DNA of 64,000 nucleotides from Xanthobacter oligotrophicus (GTDB taxonomy: Bacteria > Pseudomonadota > Alphaproteobacteria > Rhizobiales > Xanthobacteraceae), in the NCBI RefSeq assembly GCF_008364685.1, contig NZ_VTTL01000012.1, forward strand, positions 124,001-188,000. The letters run 5' to 3'. Positions 37,239-46,962 of this stretch are shown here, piece by piece. The translations under genes and the position numbers were made by a program. The stretch's first letter is position 1; each line of letters starts with the position of its first letter. Under the pieces are notes generated by a model. The model did no database searches, had not been told where the DNA came from, and saw nothing but the letters and a program-made list of their open reading frames with translations.

Positions 37239-38234
37239 ATGGATCTCAGGCAGATGCAGTATTTTCTCTGCCTCGCGGAAACGCGCAACGTGACCCGCGC
37301 CGCACGCCAGCTCAACATCGTGCAGCCGGCGCTCAGCATGCAGGTGGCGAAGTTGGAAGCCGAATTCGGGCAGAAGCTTTTCGATCGCAGCGCCCACGGC
37401 GTCACCACCACGGTGGCCGGGGAGGCGCTGGTGCGGCTCGTTTCCCCCATCGTGCGGGATGTGGAGCACGCCATGCAGGAGATGGCGCGGTTCGATGGCC
37501 GGGTTGCCGGCCGGGTGGTGGTGGGGCTCATCACCTCGGTGGCGCAGAGCACGCTGGCCAGCTCTTCCGCCCGCATCGCGGAGAATTATCCCGAGGTCGA
37601 GCTGTCCGCCTGCGAGGGCTATACCGAGACGCTCATGGACTGGGTGACCACCGGCCAGCTGGACCTCGCCATCATCAACGTGCCGCGCCACATGCGCGGT
37701 CTGGCGGCCCACCATGTGCTCGACGAGGAGATGGTGTTCGCCTGCCGGAAAGAATCCCCCGTCGCCGTGCCGGCGGACCTCACCTTCGCCCACCTTGCCG
37801 GATGCGATCTGGTGATGCCCTCCAAGCGCCACGGCCTGCGCATGATCCTGGAGGAGCAGGCGGCGAAGGCGGGTGTTGAGCTGAAGCCACGTATCGAGAT
37901 CGACACCCTCTCCGCCATCTGCGAGGTGGTGGCGACCACCGGCCTCGTCACCGTCCTGCCCACCATCGCGCTGCATCAGGCGCTCGCCGCCGGCCGGGTG
38001 CGCGCCCACCATTTCGCCACGCCACGGCTCGCGCGGTCCATCGCCGTGGTGCACCATCCAAGGCGGGCGGTGTCAGCGGCGGCCGATGCGGTGGTCGAGG
38101 TGATCCGTCGCGACTTGGTGGATGCGGCAACCTCCGCCAGTGCCTTCGTGCATCGGTCCCCGACGGGCCGCACGCGCCAGCCCCGCGGACGCAGACGTGA
38201 AATCACACCAAGTGATCTTTGCGATAAGGCGTAA
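37239..38234 (+). CDS. LysR-family regulator (HmfR-like candidate)
   Basis: 331-aa regulator. The N-terminal winged HTH is MQYFLCLAETRNVTRAARQLNIVQPALSMQVAKLEAEFGQKLFDRS; the effector domain follows (GRVVVGLITSVAQSTLASSSARIAENYPEVELSACEGYTETLMDWV, about residues 85-290). ATG 37239 is preceded by a purine-rich GGGGGGGAA. It diverges from ubiX-ubiD across two palindromes and is followed 67 nt on by the FMN 2-hydroxyacid dehydrogenase gene on the same strand, so it could regulate either side. The extended Arg-rich C-terminal tail is unlike the family core. Confidence 0.9.
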   Translation: MDLRQMQYFLCLAETRNVTRAARQLNIVQPALSMQVAKLEAEFGQKLFDRSAHGVTTTVAGEALVRLVSPIVRDVEHAMQEMARFDGRVAGRVVVGLITSVAQSTLASSSARIAENYPEVELSACEGYTETLMDWVTTGQLDLAIINVPRHMRGLAAHHVLDEEMVFACRKESPVAVPADLTFAHLAGCDLVMPSKRHGLRMILEEQAAKAGVELKPRIEIDTLSAICEVVATTGLVTVLPTIALHQALAAGRVRAHHFATPRLARSIAVVHHPRRAVSAAADAVVEVIRRDLVDAATSASAFVHRSPTGRTRQPRGRRREITPSDLCDKA

Positions 38235-38301
38235 TTATTTGCAGTGATGGCGGGCCCGATCTACCAAGGGGGCAATCAGAACAGAACGAGGAAGCGCCGC
38301 C

Positions 38302-39594
38302 ATGACGCAGACGCCTTCGGGAGCGCTCCGGCAAGGCCCGGAGGCGCCGGCCCCAACCCGGCCCGCGGCGCAGGCGTGGGGCGCGGGCTCCGGCACCAGC
38401 GCTGCCGCCCGGTTGAAGCAGAAGATGCCGACCCTCGATTATCTGGAGCGGGCGGCGCGGCGGCGCATTCCGCGCTTCGCGTTCGATTTCCTGGAGGGCG
38501 GCACCGGCGCGGACAAGGGCGTCGCGCGCAACCGCGCGGCGCTCGATGCTGTAGAACTGGTGCCGCGCTATGGCGCGCCCGGGCCGGTTGAGACGCAGGT
38601 GGAGCTGTTCGGCACGCGCTACAGCGCCCCCATCGGCATCTCGCCGGTGGGCATGGACACGCTGGTCTGGCCCGATGCCACCCGGCTGCTCGCGAAGGCC
38701 GCGGGCAAGGCGCGCATTCCCTACATCACCGGCACCCTGGCCGGAGCCTCCATCGAGGAGGTGGCGGCGCTGGCGGGCGACTGCACGTGGTTCCAGCTCT
38801 ACGGCCTGCCGGGGCGGGACCATCTGGTGACCTTCGATCTGGTCCGCCGCGCGGAGGCGGCCGGCGCGCAGGCGCTGGTGGCGACGCTGGACGCGCCGGT
38901 GCGGTCCAAGCGCCCGCGCGACCTCGCCAACGGCCTCGTGGTGCCGTTCCGCACCACGGCGCGCACGATACGGGACGTGGCGCTCGCCTGGCCGTGGGCG
39001 CTGGCGTTGCTGAAGGCCGGCATGCCCGCCTTCGCCAACATGACGCCCTATGTGGAGCCGCCCGCCACTCAGGCGAGGACCGCCGGCTTCGTGCAGAACG
39101 AGATCAAGGGCACCTTCTCGTGGGAGGTGGTGAAGCGCCTGCGGGATGCCTGGCCGCGCGCCCTGGTGATGAAGGGCATCCTGCATCCCGCCGATGCGGA
39201 ACAGGCGATCGCCATCGGCGTGGACGGCATTCTGGTCTCCAACCACGGCGGCCGCCAGCTCGATGCCGCGCCTGCCGCCATCGACGTGCTACCAGCCATC
39301 GCCGCCGTGGCGGGCAGCCGCGCCACCGTGCTCTACGACAGCGGCATCCGCTCCGGCCTCGACGTGGCGCGGGCAATGGCTCTGGGCGCCCACGGCACCT
39401 TCTGCGGCCGCGCCTTCCTCATGGGTCTTGCGGCGCTGGGGGAGGGCGGTGCGGATTATGTGGCGGAGATGCTCACGGAAGAGCTTCAGGTGGCCATGGG
39501 CCAGCTCGGCGCGCCCCGCCTGGGCGATCTTCTCGCCGTAGCCCGGCGGCATGCCGGCGCCTTCGCCTTCGACGCGCCGGGAGAAGTGCGGTGA
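38302..39594 (+). CDS. FMN-dependent L-2-hydroxyacid dehydrogenase (LldD/glycolate oxidase/mandelate dehydrogenase family)
   Basis: 430-aa TIM-barrel flavoprotein. FMN and substrate motifs: APIGISPVGMDTLVWPDA, WFQLYGLPGRDHL, the catalytic His/Arg loop ILVSNHGGRQLDAAPA, and the phosphate-binding YDSGIRSGLDVARAMALGA. It oxidises an (S)-2-hydroxyacid to the 2-oxoacid at the membrane or with oxygen; the exact substrate is not readable. An ~40-residue Ala/Pro-rich N-terminal extension is atypical. GAGGAAG precedes the ATG. The stop overlaps the GTG of the next gene, an FAD dehydrogenase acting on D-2-hydroxyacids. Confidence 0.87.
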   Translation: MTQTPSGALRQGPEAPAPTRPAAQAWGAGSGTSAAARLKQKMPTLDYLERAARRRIPRFAFDFLEGGTGADKGVARNRAALDAVELVPRYGAPGPVETQVELFGTRYSAPIGISPVGMDTLVWPDATRLLAKAAGKARIPYITGTLAGASIEEVAALAGDCTWFQLYGLPGRDHLVTFDLVRRAEAAGAQALVATLDAPVRSKRPRDLANGLVVPFRTTARTIRDVALAWPWALALLKAGMPAFANMTPYVEPPATQARTAGFVQNEIKGTFSWEVVKRLRDAWPRALVMKGILHPADAEQAIAIGVDGILVSNHGGRQLDAAPAAIDVLPAIAAVAGSRATVLYDSGIRSGLDVARAMALGAHGTFCGRAFLMGLAALGEGGADYVAEMLTEELQVAMGQLGAPRLGDLLAVARRHAGAFAFDAPGEVR

Positions 39595-41051
39595 CGGGGG
39601 CGTCCGCTCCTTTTGTCGCCTCCACCCTGTCCTTCGAAGACGCCCTGAACCGCCTCAAAGAGATTGTCGGACCCGCCGGCGTCCGTGAGGGGGCCGAAGA
39701 CACTCTGCCGTTTCGCGTCGGCTTCGGCGGCGCCTTCCGGGGCGAGGCGGCGCTCGTGCTCCGCCCGGCCTCCACGGCACAGGTGGCGCAGGTGGTGGCC
39801 ACCTGCGCGCAGGCGCGCATCCCCATGGTTCCGCAGGGCGGCAATACCGGCCTTGCCGGCGGCGCGCAGCCCGACAACTCGGGCCGGGCCGTCATCATCG
39901 CCCTTGATCGCATGCGGCGCGTGCGGGCCGTGGATGCGGCCAACGACACCCTCACCGTGGAGGCTGGCGCCACCCTATTAGAGGTGCAGCAGGCGGCACA
40001 GGCCGTCGACCGGCTCTTTCCTCTCTCCCTCGCCTCGGAGGGCTCGTGCCGCATCGGCGGGAACCTCGCCACCAATGCGGGCGGGACGCAAGTCCTGCGC
40101 TACGGCACCATGCGCGCGCTGACCCTCGGAATCGAGGCGGTACTGCCGGACGGCCGCGTCTTCGACGCCCTGCGTGCCCTGCGCAAGGACACCGCCGGTT
40201 ACGACATGAAGCAGGTGTTCGTCGGGTCGGAAGGCACCCTCGGCATCATCACCGCGGCTGTCCTGCGGCTGTTTCCGCGCCCGCGGGCGGTGGAGACCGC
40301 CATGGCGGGGATCGGCGACGTGACCGCCGCTATCCGCCTCCTCTGCCTGGCCCGGGCGCGGCTCGGCGACGGCCTGTCGGCGTTCGAGCTGATGCGCGCC
40401 CCGAGCGTTGAGTTCGCGGTGGCGGCGGTGCCGGGCCTGTCCTCCCCCTTCGCCGGGCGGCACGCCTGGTATCTTCTGATCGAGGCGAGCGGGCAGGCGG
40501 AGGGCGACGGGCTTCGGCAGGCGCTGGAAGGCCTGCTGGAAGCCGGGCTGGAGGAGGGGCTGGTGGAGGATGCGGTGGTCGCCGCCTCGGGCGACCAGCG
40601 CCGCCGGCTCTGGGCGCTGCGCGAGGCGCAGGCGGAGGCGCAGAAGCACGCCGGGCGCGGGGTGAAGCACGACATCAGCGTGCCGGTCTCGGCGATCCCC
40701 GAGTTCATCGCCCGCGCCGATGCGGCGCTCCAACGGGCCTTTCCCGGCATCCTGCCCTTCACCTTCGGCCATGTGGGCGATGGCAACCTCCACTACAATC
40801 CAGTCGTTCCGCGCGACTGGAGCGAGGCGACGCGGGTGGCGCGGCAGGGCGAGATCAATCGCGTCGTCCATGATGTGGTCGTCACGCTGGGTGGCTCCAT
40901 CAGCGCCGAGCACGGCCTTGGCCAACTGCGCGTCGCTGAGGCGGAGCACTACAAGTCGGCGGTGGAGTTGGACCTGATGCGGGCGGTGAAGGCCGCGCTT
41001 GATCCCCTGGGCCTGATGAACCCGGGCAAGGTGCTGCGGGCACGGACATAG
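39591..41051 (+). CDS. FAD-linked D-2-hydroxyacid dehydrogenase (GlcD/D2HGDH/DLD family)
   Basis: 486-aa flavoprotein with a PCMH-type FAD domain (VPQGGNTGLAGGAQPDNSGRAVIIALDRM; LASEGSCRIGGNLATNAGGTQVLRYG; KDTAGYDMKQVFVGSEGTLGIIT) and a C-terminal FAD-oxidase cap (HDISVPVSAIPEFI; FTFGHVGDGNLHYN with the metal-binding His pair; GGSISAEHGLGQLR). The start is the GTG overlapping the previous stop (GTGA). Family members oxidise D-lactate, D-2-hydroxyglutarate or glycolate. Together with the upstream FMN enzyme it would cover both stereoisomers of one 2-hydroxyacid. Confidence 0.87.
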   Translation: MTGASAPFVASTLSFEDALNRLKEIVGPAGVREGAEDTLPFRVGFGGAFRGEAALVLRPASTAQVAQVVATCAQARIPMVPQGGNTGLAGGAQPDNSGRAVIIALDRMRRVRAVDAANDTLTVEAGATLLEVQQAAQAVDRLFPLSLASEGSCRIGGNLATNAGGTQVLRYGTMRALTLGIEAVLPDGRVFDALRALRKDTAGYDMKQVFVGSEGTLGIITAAVLRLFPRPRAVETAMAGIGDVTAAIRLLCLARARLGDGLSAFELMRAPSVEFAVAAVPGLSSPFAGRHAWYLLIEASGQAEGDGLRQALEGLLEAGLEEGLVEDAVVAASGDQRRRLWALREAQAEAQKHAGRGVKHDISVPVSAIPEFIARADAALQRAFPGILPFTFGHVGDGNLHYNPVVPRDWSEATRVARQGEINRVVHDVVVTLGGSISAEHGLGQLRVAEAEHYKSAVELDLMRAVKAALDPLGLMNPGKVLRART

Positions 41052-41133
41052 GGCGTCGCGGGCGGCACAAATCCCATGGTTGAGCGGGCGCGGCCGGGCT
41101 GGTCCCGGGCGCGGGACGACGGTGCATGCGCCC

Positions 41134-41162
41134 TTGACAAGCCTGTGCGGGGGTGAGACCGT
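41134..41162 (+). promoter_or_regulatory. Candidate sigma-70 promoter of the GntR/FCD gene
   Basis: TTGACA at 41134-41139 with a weak -10 near 41157-41162 (17-nt spacing), immediately beside the operator palindrome at 41162. The -35 is an exact match; the -10 is poor. Confidence 0.4.
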
Positions 41163-41174
41163 TTGTCCGACAAA
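41162..41174. promoter_or_regulatory. GntR/FCD operator (TTTGTCCGACAAA)
   Basis: Thirteen-base palindrome TTTGTC-C-GACAAA, of the TNGTNNNACNA class bound by FadR/FCD regulators, 16 nt before the ATG of the FCD regulator. It overlaps the likely -10, so autorepression is expected. Spaced half-sites TTTGTC (41982) and GACAA (41999) recur before the Liv operon. Confidence 0.65.
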
Positions 41175-41190
41175 GCGGAAAAACGCTGTC

Positions 41191-41967
41191 ATGTCCGACA
41201 CGATTGCTGACCGTTTCGATCGCATCCGGGTGCCTTCGGCCTACGAGATGGTCGCCGAGGCCATCGAGGCCGAGATCGTGTCCGGCCGCCTGCGTCCGGG
41301 GGACGAGATCGGCACCGAGGCGGCGCTGGTGCGGCAGTTCGGCGTCAACCGCTCCACCGTGCGCGAGGGCATCCGCGTGCTGGAGCAGGGCGGGCTGGTG
41401 CGGCGGGAGGCGGGGCGCAAGCTCTATGTCTGCGAGCCGCGCTACGACGCGCTCTCCAGCCGCATGAGCCGCGCGCTGGTGCTGCAGGATGTCACCTTCC
41501 GCGAATTGTTCGACACTGCGCTCATCCTGGAGGTGGGGGCGGTGGAAGGGGCGGTGGCCCATGCGGACGAGGAGGTTCTCGCGGCGCTTGAGGCCAACCA
41601 GTCCCGCATCGAGCAGGCCATCGGCAATCCGGTCCTGCTGTCGGAAATCGACACCGAATTCCACGCGCTGGTGGCCCATGCCTCCCGGAACCGGGTGCTG
41701 GAGCTGGCGCGCGAGCCGGCGGCGCTCCTGTTCTTTCCCTCGTCCGAGATGATCTGCCGGCGGGTGCCGGAGGGCGGGCCGCGCATGGTGGAGGCGCACC
41801 GCAGGATCATCGACGCCATCGCCGCGCGCGACCTCGAGGGCGCGCGGCTGTGGATGCGCCGGCATCTGGTGGACTGGCGCAAGGGCTTCGTGCGCGCCGG
41901 CCGTGAGATCGACGCGCCGGTGGAACGCATCTTTGCGCGTTACGCCTTGAGCCGCTCCGCCATCTGA
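41191..41967 (+). CDS. GntR-family regulator, FCD (FadR) subgroup
   Basis: 258-aa regulator. The N-terminal winged HTH is EIVSGRLRPGDEIGTEAALVRQFGVNRSTVREGIRVLEQGGLVRREAGRKLYV. The C-terminal all-helical FCD domain has metal/ligand residues in DTEFHALVAHASRNRVL and EAHRRIIDAIAARDLEGARLWMRRHL. FCD regulators typically respond to small organic acids. It lies between a 2-hydroxyacid dehydrogenase pair and a Liv-type importer operon, all on the plus strand, and may control one or both. Confidence 0.9.
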   Translation: MSDTIADRFDRIRVPSAYEMVAEAIEAEIVSGRLRPGDEIGTEAALVRQFGVNRSTVREGIRVLEQGGLVRREAGRKLYVCEPRYDALSSRMSRALVLQDVTFRELFDTALILEVGAVEGAVAHADEEVLAALEANQSRIEQAIGNPVLLSEIDTEFHALVAHASRNRVLELAREPAALLFFPSSEMICRRVPEGGPRMVEAHRRIIDAIAARDLEGARLWMRRHLVDWRKGFVRAGREIDAPVERIFARYALSRSAI

Positions 41968-42130
41968 GGCGGCGGCGAACGTTTGTCAAAGATCCCCGGA
42001 CAAGAACCGGGGACGGGTCGCAACAGACCATGTTGGGTACCCTTGGGAGGGGAAACGCCTTGACCACGCTGAACTCGGCCGTTCGCGCCGGGCCGCGCGC
42101 CCGCGCCGCCATGCCATATGGGGAGCGGCC

Positions 42131-42973
42131 ATGACGCGCCCCGCGCCCGGCACCCTCGCGCCCGCTCATCTGGCCGTATCCGGCCTCAGCCTGTCGTTCG
42201 GCGGGCTCAAGGCGCTCACCGACGTGTCGTTCGAGGTGCGTCCCGGCACCATCACCGCCCTCATCGGGCCGAACGGCGCCGGCAAGACCTCGCTGTTCAA
42301 TTGCATCTCCGGCTTCTATCGGCCGCGCGAGGGGCATATCCGCCTCGACGGGCAGGATATCACCCATACCCATCCGCCGGCGCGGGCGCGGGCGGGGCTG
42401 GCGCGCACCTTCCAGAACATCGCGTTGTTCAAGGGCATGACGGTGCTCGACAACATCAAGCTCGGCCGCCACGCCCACATGCGCACCAACCTGCTTCAGG
42501 CCCTGGCCTACTGGGGCGCCGCCCGGCGCGAGGAGATGGAGCTGCGGGCCGAGGTGGAGCGGCAGATCATCGATTTCCTCGAGATCGACCACATCCGCAA
42601 CAAGCCGGTCGCCTCCCTGTCCTACGGCCTGCAGAAGCGGGTGGAACTGGCCCGGGCGCTGGCCATGCGGCCGCGCCTGCTCATGCTCGACGAGCCGGTG
42701 GCGGGCATGAACCGGGAGGAGACCGAGGACATGGCCCGCTTCATCCTCGACGTGAAGGAGGAGTGGGGCATCTCCATCCTCATGGTGGAGCACGACATGG
42801 GCATGGTGATGGACATCTCCGACCATGTGGTGGTGCTCAATTTCGGCAAGGTGATCGCACAGGGGCCGCCGGCGCAGGTGCAGGGCGATCCGCAGGTGGC
42901 CGCCGCCTATCTCGGCAGCGGTAACCCGGCCGAGCTGATGCGGCGCCTTTCCGCCATCGGGGAGGCCGCCTGA
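42131..42973 (+). CDS. livG: Branched-chain amino-acid-type ABC importer ATPase (LivG)
   Basis: 280-aa ATPase. Walker A GPNGAGKTSLFNCISGFY, Q-loop ARTFQNIALFKGMTVLDN, signature region VASLSYGLQKRVELARALA (the LSGGQ position reads LSYGL), Walker B LLMLDEPVAGMNREE and switch His MVEHDMGMVM. It ends with TGATG overlap into the permease gene. LivG-type subunits often serve aromatic- or short-acid uptake; the companion acyl-CoA synthetase suggests an organic acid rather than leucine. Confidence 0.9.
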   Translation: MTRPAPGTLAPAHLAVSGLSLSFGGLKALTDVSFEVRPGTITALIGPNGAGKTSLFNCISGFYRPREGHIRLDGQDITHTHPPARARAGLARTFQNIALFKGMTVLDNIKLGRHAHMRTNLLQALAYWGAARREEMELRAEVERQIIDFLEIDHIRNKPVASLSYGLQKRVELARALAMRPRLLMLDEPVAGMNREETEDMARFILDVKEEWGISILMVEHDMGMVMDISDHVVVLNFGKVIAQGPPAQVQGDPQVAAAYLGSGNPAELMRRLSAIGEAA

Positions 42974-43851
42974 TGGACTGGCTGTTCTTCGCCGAGGTGA
43001 CGCTGGCGGGCCTCGGCTCCGGGGCGCTGCTGGCGCTCACTGCGCTGGCCTTCGTGCTGATCTACAAGGCGACGCGGGTCATCAACCTTGCGGTCGGCGA
43101 GATCCTCATGCTCGGCGGCTACCTGTTCTTCGCCTTTTCGGCCGGCTTCGGCCTGCCGGTGTGGGCGGCGATCCCGCTTGCCATCGCCGGCGGCGGCGTG
43201 GTGGGGGCGCTGGTGGAACGGGCGCTGATCCGGCCCATGCTGGGGGAGGCCCCCATCTCCGTCTTCATGGTCACGGTGGGGCTCGGCTCGGTGCTCATGG
43301 GCGTGGCGGAGCTGGTGTGGAATACCGATCCGCGCGCGCTGCCGGACTTCATGGGCGCGACGCCGGTGTTCATCGGCGAGGCCTATGTCTCGCGCAAGAT
43401 CGCCATCGGCTTCGCCGTGGCGGGGGTGGTCATCGCCCTGTTCCTGCTGCTGTTCCGCTTCTGGCGCGGCGGCGTGGCGCTCAGGGCCACCGCCAGCGAC
43501 CAGGCGGCGGCCTATTCCTGCGGCATCAATGTGCCCGGCGTGTTTTCGCTGGCCTGGATCGTCGCCTGCGCCACGGCGGCGGGGGCGGGCATCCTTGTCG
43601 GCGCCATCGGCGGCATCTCGCCCACCATGGGGGTGTTCGGCCTCTCGGCGCTGGTGGTGGTGATCATCGGCGGGCTGGATTCCGTGCTCGGGGCGCTGGT
43701 GGGCGGCCTGCTCATCGGCCTCGTGGAGGCATGGGCGGGCACCTTCCTCGGCGGCGAGTTCAAGCTCGTCACCACCTTTTCCCTCCTCATCGCGGCGCTG
43801 ATGATCCGGCCCTACGGCCTGTTCGGCACCGTTGAAATCGAGCGGCTCTGA
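42973..43851 (+). CDS. livH: ABC importer permease LivH
   Basis: 292-aa permease of the branched-chain family with about eight hydrophobic segments. Motifs: GLGSGALLALTALAFVLIYKATRVINLAVGEILML at the N-terminus and GGLDSVLGALVGGLLIGLVEAW near the end, plus the EAA-like LRATASDQAAAYSCGIN. Coupled by TGATG overlaps on both sides to the ATPase and second permease genes. Confidence 0.92.
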   Translation: MDWLFFAEVTLAGLGSGALLALTALAFVLIYKATRVINLAVGEILMLGGYLFFAFSAGFGLPVWAAIPLAIAGGGVVGALVERALIRPMLGEAPISVFMVTVGLGSVLMGVAELVWNTDPRALPDFMGATPVFIGEAYVSRKIAIGFAVAGVVIALFLLLFRFWRGGVALRATASDQAAAYSCGINVPGVFSLAWIVACATAAGAGILVGAIGGISPTMGVFGLSALVVVIIGGLDSVLGALVGGLLIGLVEAWAGTFLGGEFKLVTTFSLLIAALMIRPYGLFGTVEIERL

Positions 43852-44894
43852 TGCGCATCGCCACCGCCAAGGAAACCTACATCGCCGACGAGGGGCTGCT
43901 GACCACGCGGACGCAGCGGGCGTGGATGATCATCCTCGCCCTCGTTCTGGTACTGGCGCCGTTCGTGCTCAACGCCTACTGGCTGTATCTGGCCTGCCTC
44001 GTCGCCATCAATGTGGCGAGCGCCACCGGGCTCAATATCCTCACCGGCTATACCGGCCTCGTGAGTCTCGGGCAGGCCGCCTTCATGGCGGTGGGCGCCT
44101 ATGCGGTGGCGTTCCTCGACGGGCATCTGGGCACGCCCTTCCTCCTCAACATCTTCGTGGCGGGTCTCGTCGCGGCGCTGGTGGGCGTACTGGTGGGGGT
44201 GCCGAGCCTGAGGGTGAAGGGGCTTTATCTCGCCATCGCCACCATCGCTGCCTCCTTCATCCTGCATTTCGTCTTCACCAACTGGGTGTCGGTGACCGGC
44301 GGCATGAGCGGGGTGAACGTGGCGCCGGCGCGCCTCTTCGGCATCGAGCTGGCCTCGCCGTTCGCGCTCTATTTCGTCGTCGTGCCTGTCACGGCGCTGA
44401 TGGTGCTCGCCGCGGCGAACCTGTTCCGCACCCGCATCGGCCGCGCCTTCATCGCCATCCGCGACCGCGACATCTCGGCCGAGGTGCTGGGCATTCCGCT
44501 TTTACAATACAAGCTCATGAGCTTTGCCCTGTCGTCCTTCTACGCCGGGGTGGCGGGGGGCATGTGGGCCTATTTCTTCCGCGTGGTGACGCCGGAAAGC
44601 TTTCCGTTCGCCACCTCCATCTTCTTCCTCGCGGCGGTGATCGTGGGCGGGCTCGGCACCATCCTCGGTCCCATTCTCGGCGCCGCCTTCATGACGCTGG
44701 TGCCAGAGCTGCTGAAATACGTGGTGGAGTGGCTCGGCCCCGTCTTCCCCAATGCGGGGGCGGCGCTGTCGCCGGTGCGCACCATCGTGTTCGGCGTGCT
44801 CATCATCTTCTTCCTGGTGTTCGAGCCGCAGGGGCTGGCGGAGATCGTGCGCCGCATCCGCCGCTTCTTCCATTTGTGGCCGTTCAAGACCTGA
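43851..44894 (+). CDS. livM: ABC importer permease LivM
   Basis: 347-aa permease with about ten hydrophobic segments. LivM motifs: LNILTGYTGLVSLGQAAFMAVGAYA, RIGRAFIAIRDRDISAEVLGI (EAA loop) and AAVIVGGLGTILGPILGAAFMTLVPELL. Starts at the ATG overlapping the LivH stop. Forms the membrane heterodimer with LivH. Confidence 0.92.
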   Translation: MRIATAKETYIADEGLLTTRTQRAWMIILALVLVLAPFVLNAYWLYLACLVAINVASATGLNILTGYTGLVSLGQAAFMAVGAYAVAFLDGHLGTPFLLNIFVAGLVAALVGVLVGVPSLRVKGLYLAIATIAASFILHFVFTNWVSVTGGMSGVNVAPARLFGIELASPFALYFVVVPVTALMVLAAANLFRTRIGRAFIAIRDRDISAEVLGIPLLQYKLMSFALSSFYAGVAGGMWAYFFRVVTPESFPFATSIFFLAAVIVGGLGTILGPILGAAFMTLVPELLKYVVEWLGPVFPNAGAALSPVRTIVFGVLIIFFLVFEPQGLAEIVRRIRRFFHLWPFKT

Positions 44895-44955
44895 CCCAAG
44901 CGCTGCAACGCCAAAGCAAAACACAATAACGAACAAGACTACGGAGGAAATGCCA

Positions 44956-46136
44956 ATGACGGACCTGAACCGACGCCACGTCCTCGGCCTCGCCACGGCG
45001 GGCCTCGCATCCACGTTCTTTTCGCCGCTTTCCGCCTTTGCTGACGAGAAGGAACTGGTGATCGGCGGCTCCATCCCGCTCACCGGGGTGTTCGCCTTTG
45101 CCGGCGTCGCCATCGAGGCGGGCATCTCGGATTTCGTGAAGATCACCAACGAGGCGGGGGGCGTCGCCGGCCGCAAGCTGCGTCTTGCCTACGAGGACAC
45201 CGCCTACAAGGTGGACCAGTCGGTGGCGGTCTTCAACAAGCTCACCACCCAGAACGACATCCACCTCTATTACGGGGACAGTACGGGCTTCGCGAAGACC
45301 ATCAACGAGGAGCTGAACCGCCGCGGCTCCATCCTGATGGCGGGCGCCTCCTTCGGCAGCGAGCTGAACAATCCGGAAAAGTATCCGTTCCAGTTCATGG
45401 CCGGTCCCGATTACGTGGAGATGATCGCCATCCTGCTCGAATACATCGCGAAAGAGCAGAAGGGCGCGAAAATCGTCTTCGTGAACTCGGACACCGAGTT
45501 CGGCCGCGACCCCATCGAGGCCAGCGTGAAGCGCGCCAAAGAGATGGGGCTGGAGGTGGTCGGCCAGATCGTCACCCCGCCCACGGCGGTGGACGTCTCC
45601 ACCGAGATCCTGAAGCTGCGCCGCGCCAATCCGGACTTCACCATCTTCCACGGCTATGTGCTGGCGCCGCTGCCGGAATTCTTGTCGCAAGCCAAGCAGC
45701 TGGGGCTGAAGAGCCGGTTCATGGGCACCTTCTGGTCCATGGACAATTCCCTGTGGGCCAATGTGGGCGCGCCGGCCGACGGCTACATGGGCGTGATGCC
45801 CTATCGCTATTATTACGACACCGCCCCCGACGCGCCCATTCTGGAGAAGATCCGCAAGCTGCGGCCCACCTACCAGGCCACGGGCTACATGCAGGGCTTC
45901 CTCACCGCCATGCTGATGACCGAGGCGGCGAAGCGCACGCTGGAGGCGGGCAAGGACCTGACCGCGAAAAACCTCAAGGCATCGCTCAACACCATCAAGG
46001 ATTTCGACACCGGCGGCATCATCGGCGTGCCCATCTCCATCCCCGGTAATTCGGTGCCGGTGGGGCGGATCTATTCCTACAGCGCCGCCGACAAGCAGAT
46101 GAAGCCGGCCTCCGACTGGATCAGCCTGAAGAAGTG

Positions 46137-46137
<1 letters not shown>
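44956..46137 (+). CDS. livK: Periplasmic receptor LivK-type (type I solute-binding protein)
   Basis: 393-aa receptor of the Leu/Ile/Val-binding-protein fold (PBP type 1). The N-terminal signal MTDLNRRHVLGLATAGLASTFFSPLSAFA has a twin-arginine look (RRHVLGL), so Tat export is possible. Core: LVIGGSIPLTGVFAFAGVAIEAGISDFVKITNEAGGVAGRKLRL. The second of two nearby ATGs (44956) is chosen because GGAGG is 8 nt upstream. Ligand unknown; family members near CoA ligases bind aromatic or aliphatic acids. Confidence 0.88.
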
Positions 46138-46952
<815 letters not shown>

Positions 46953-46962
46953 GAGGCGCGTC

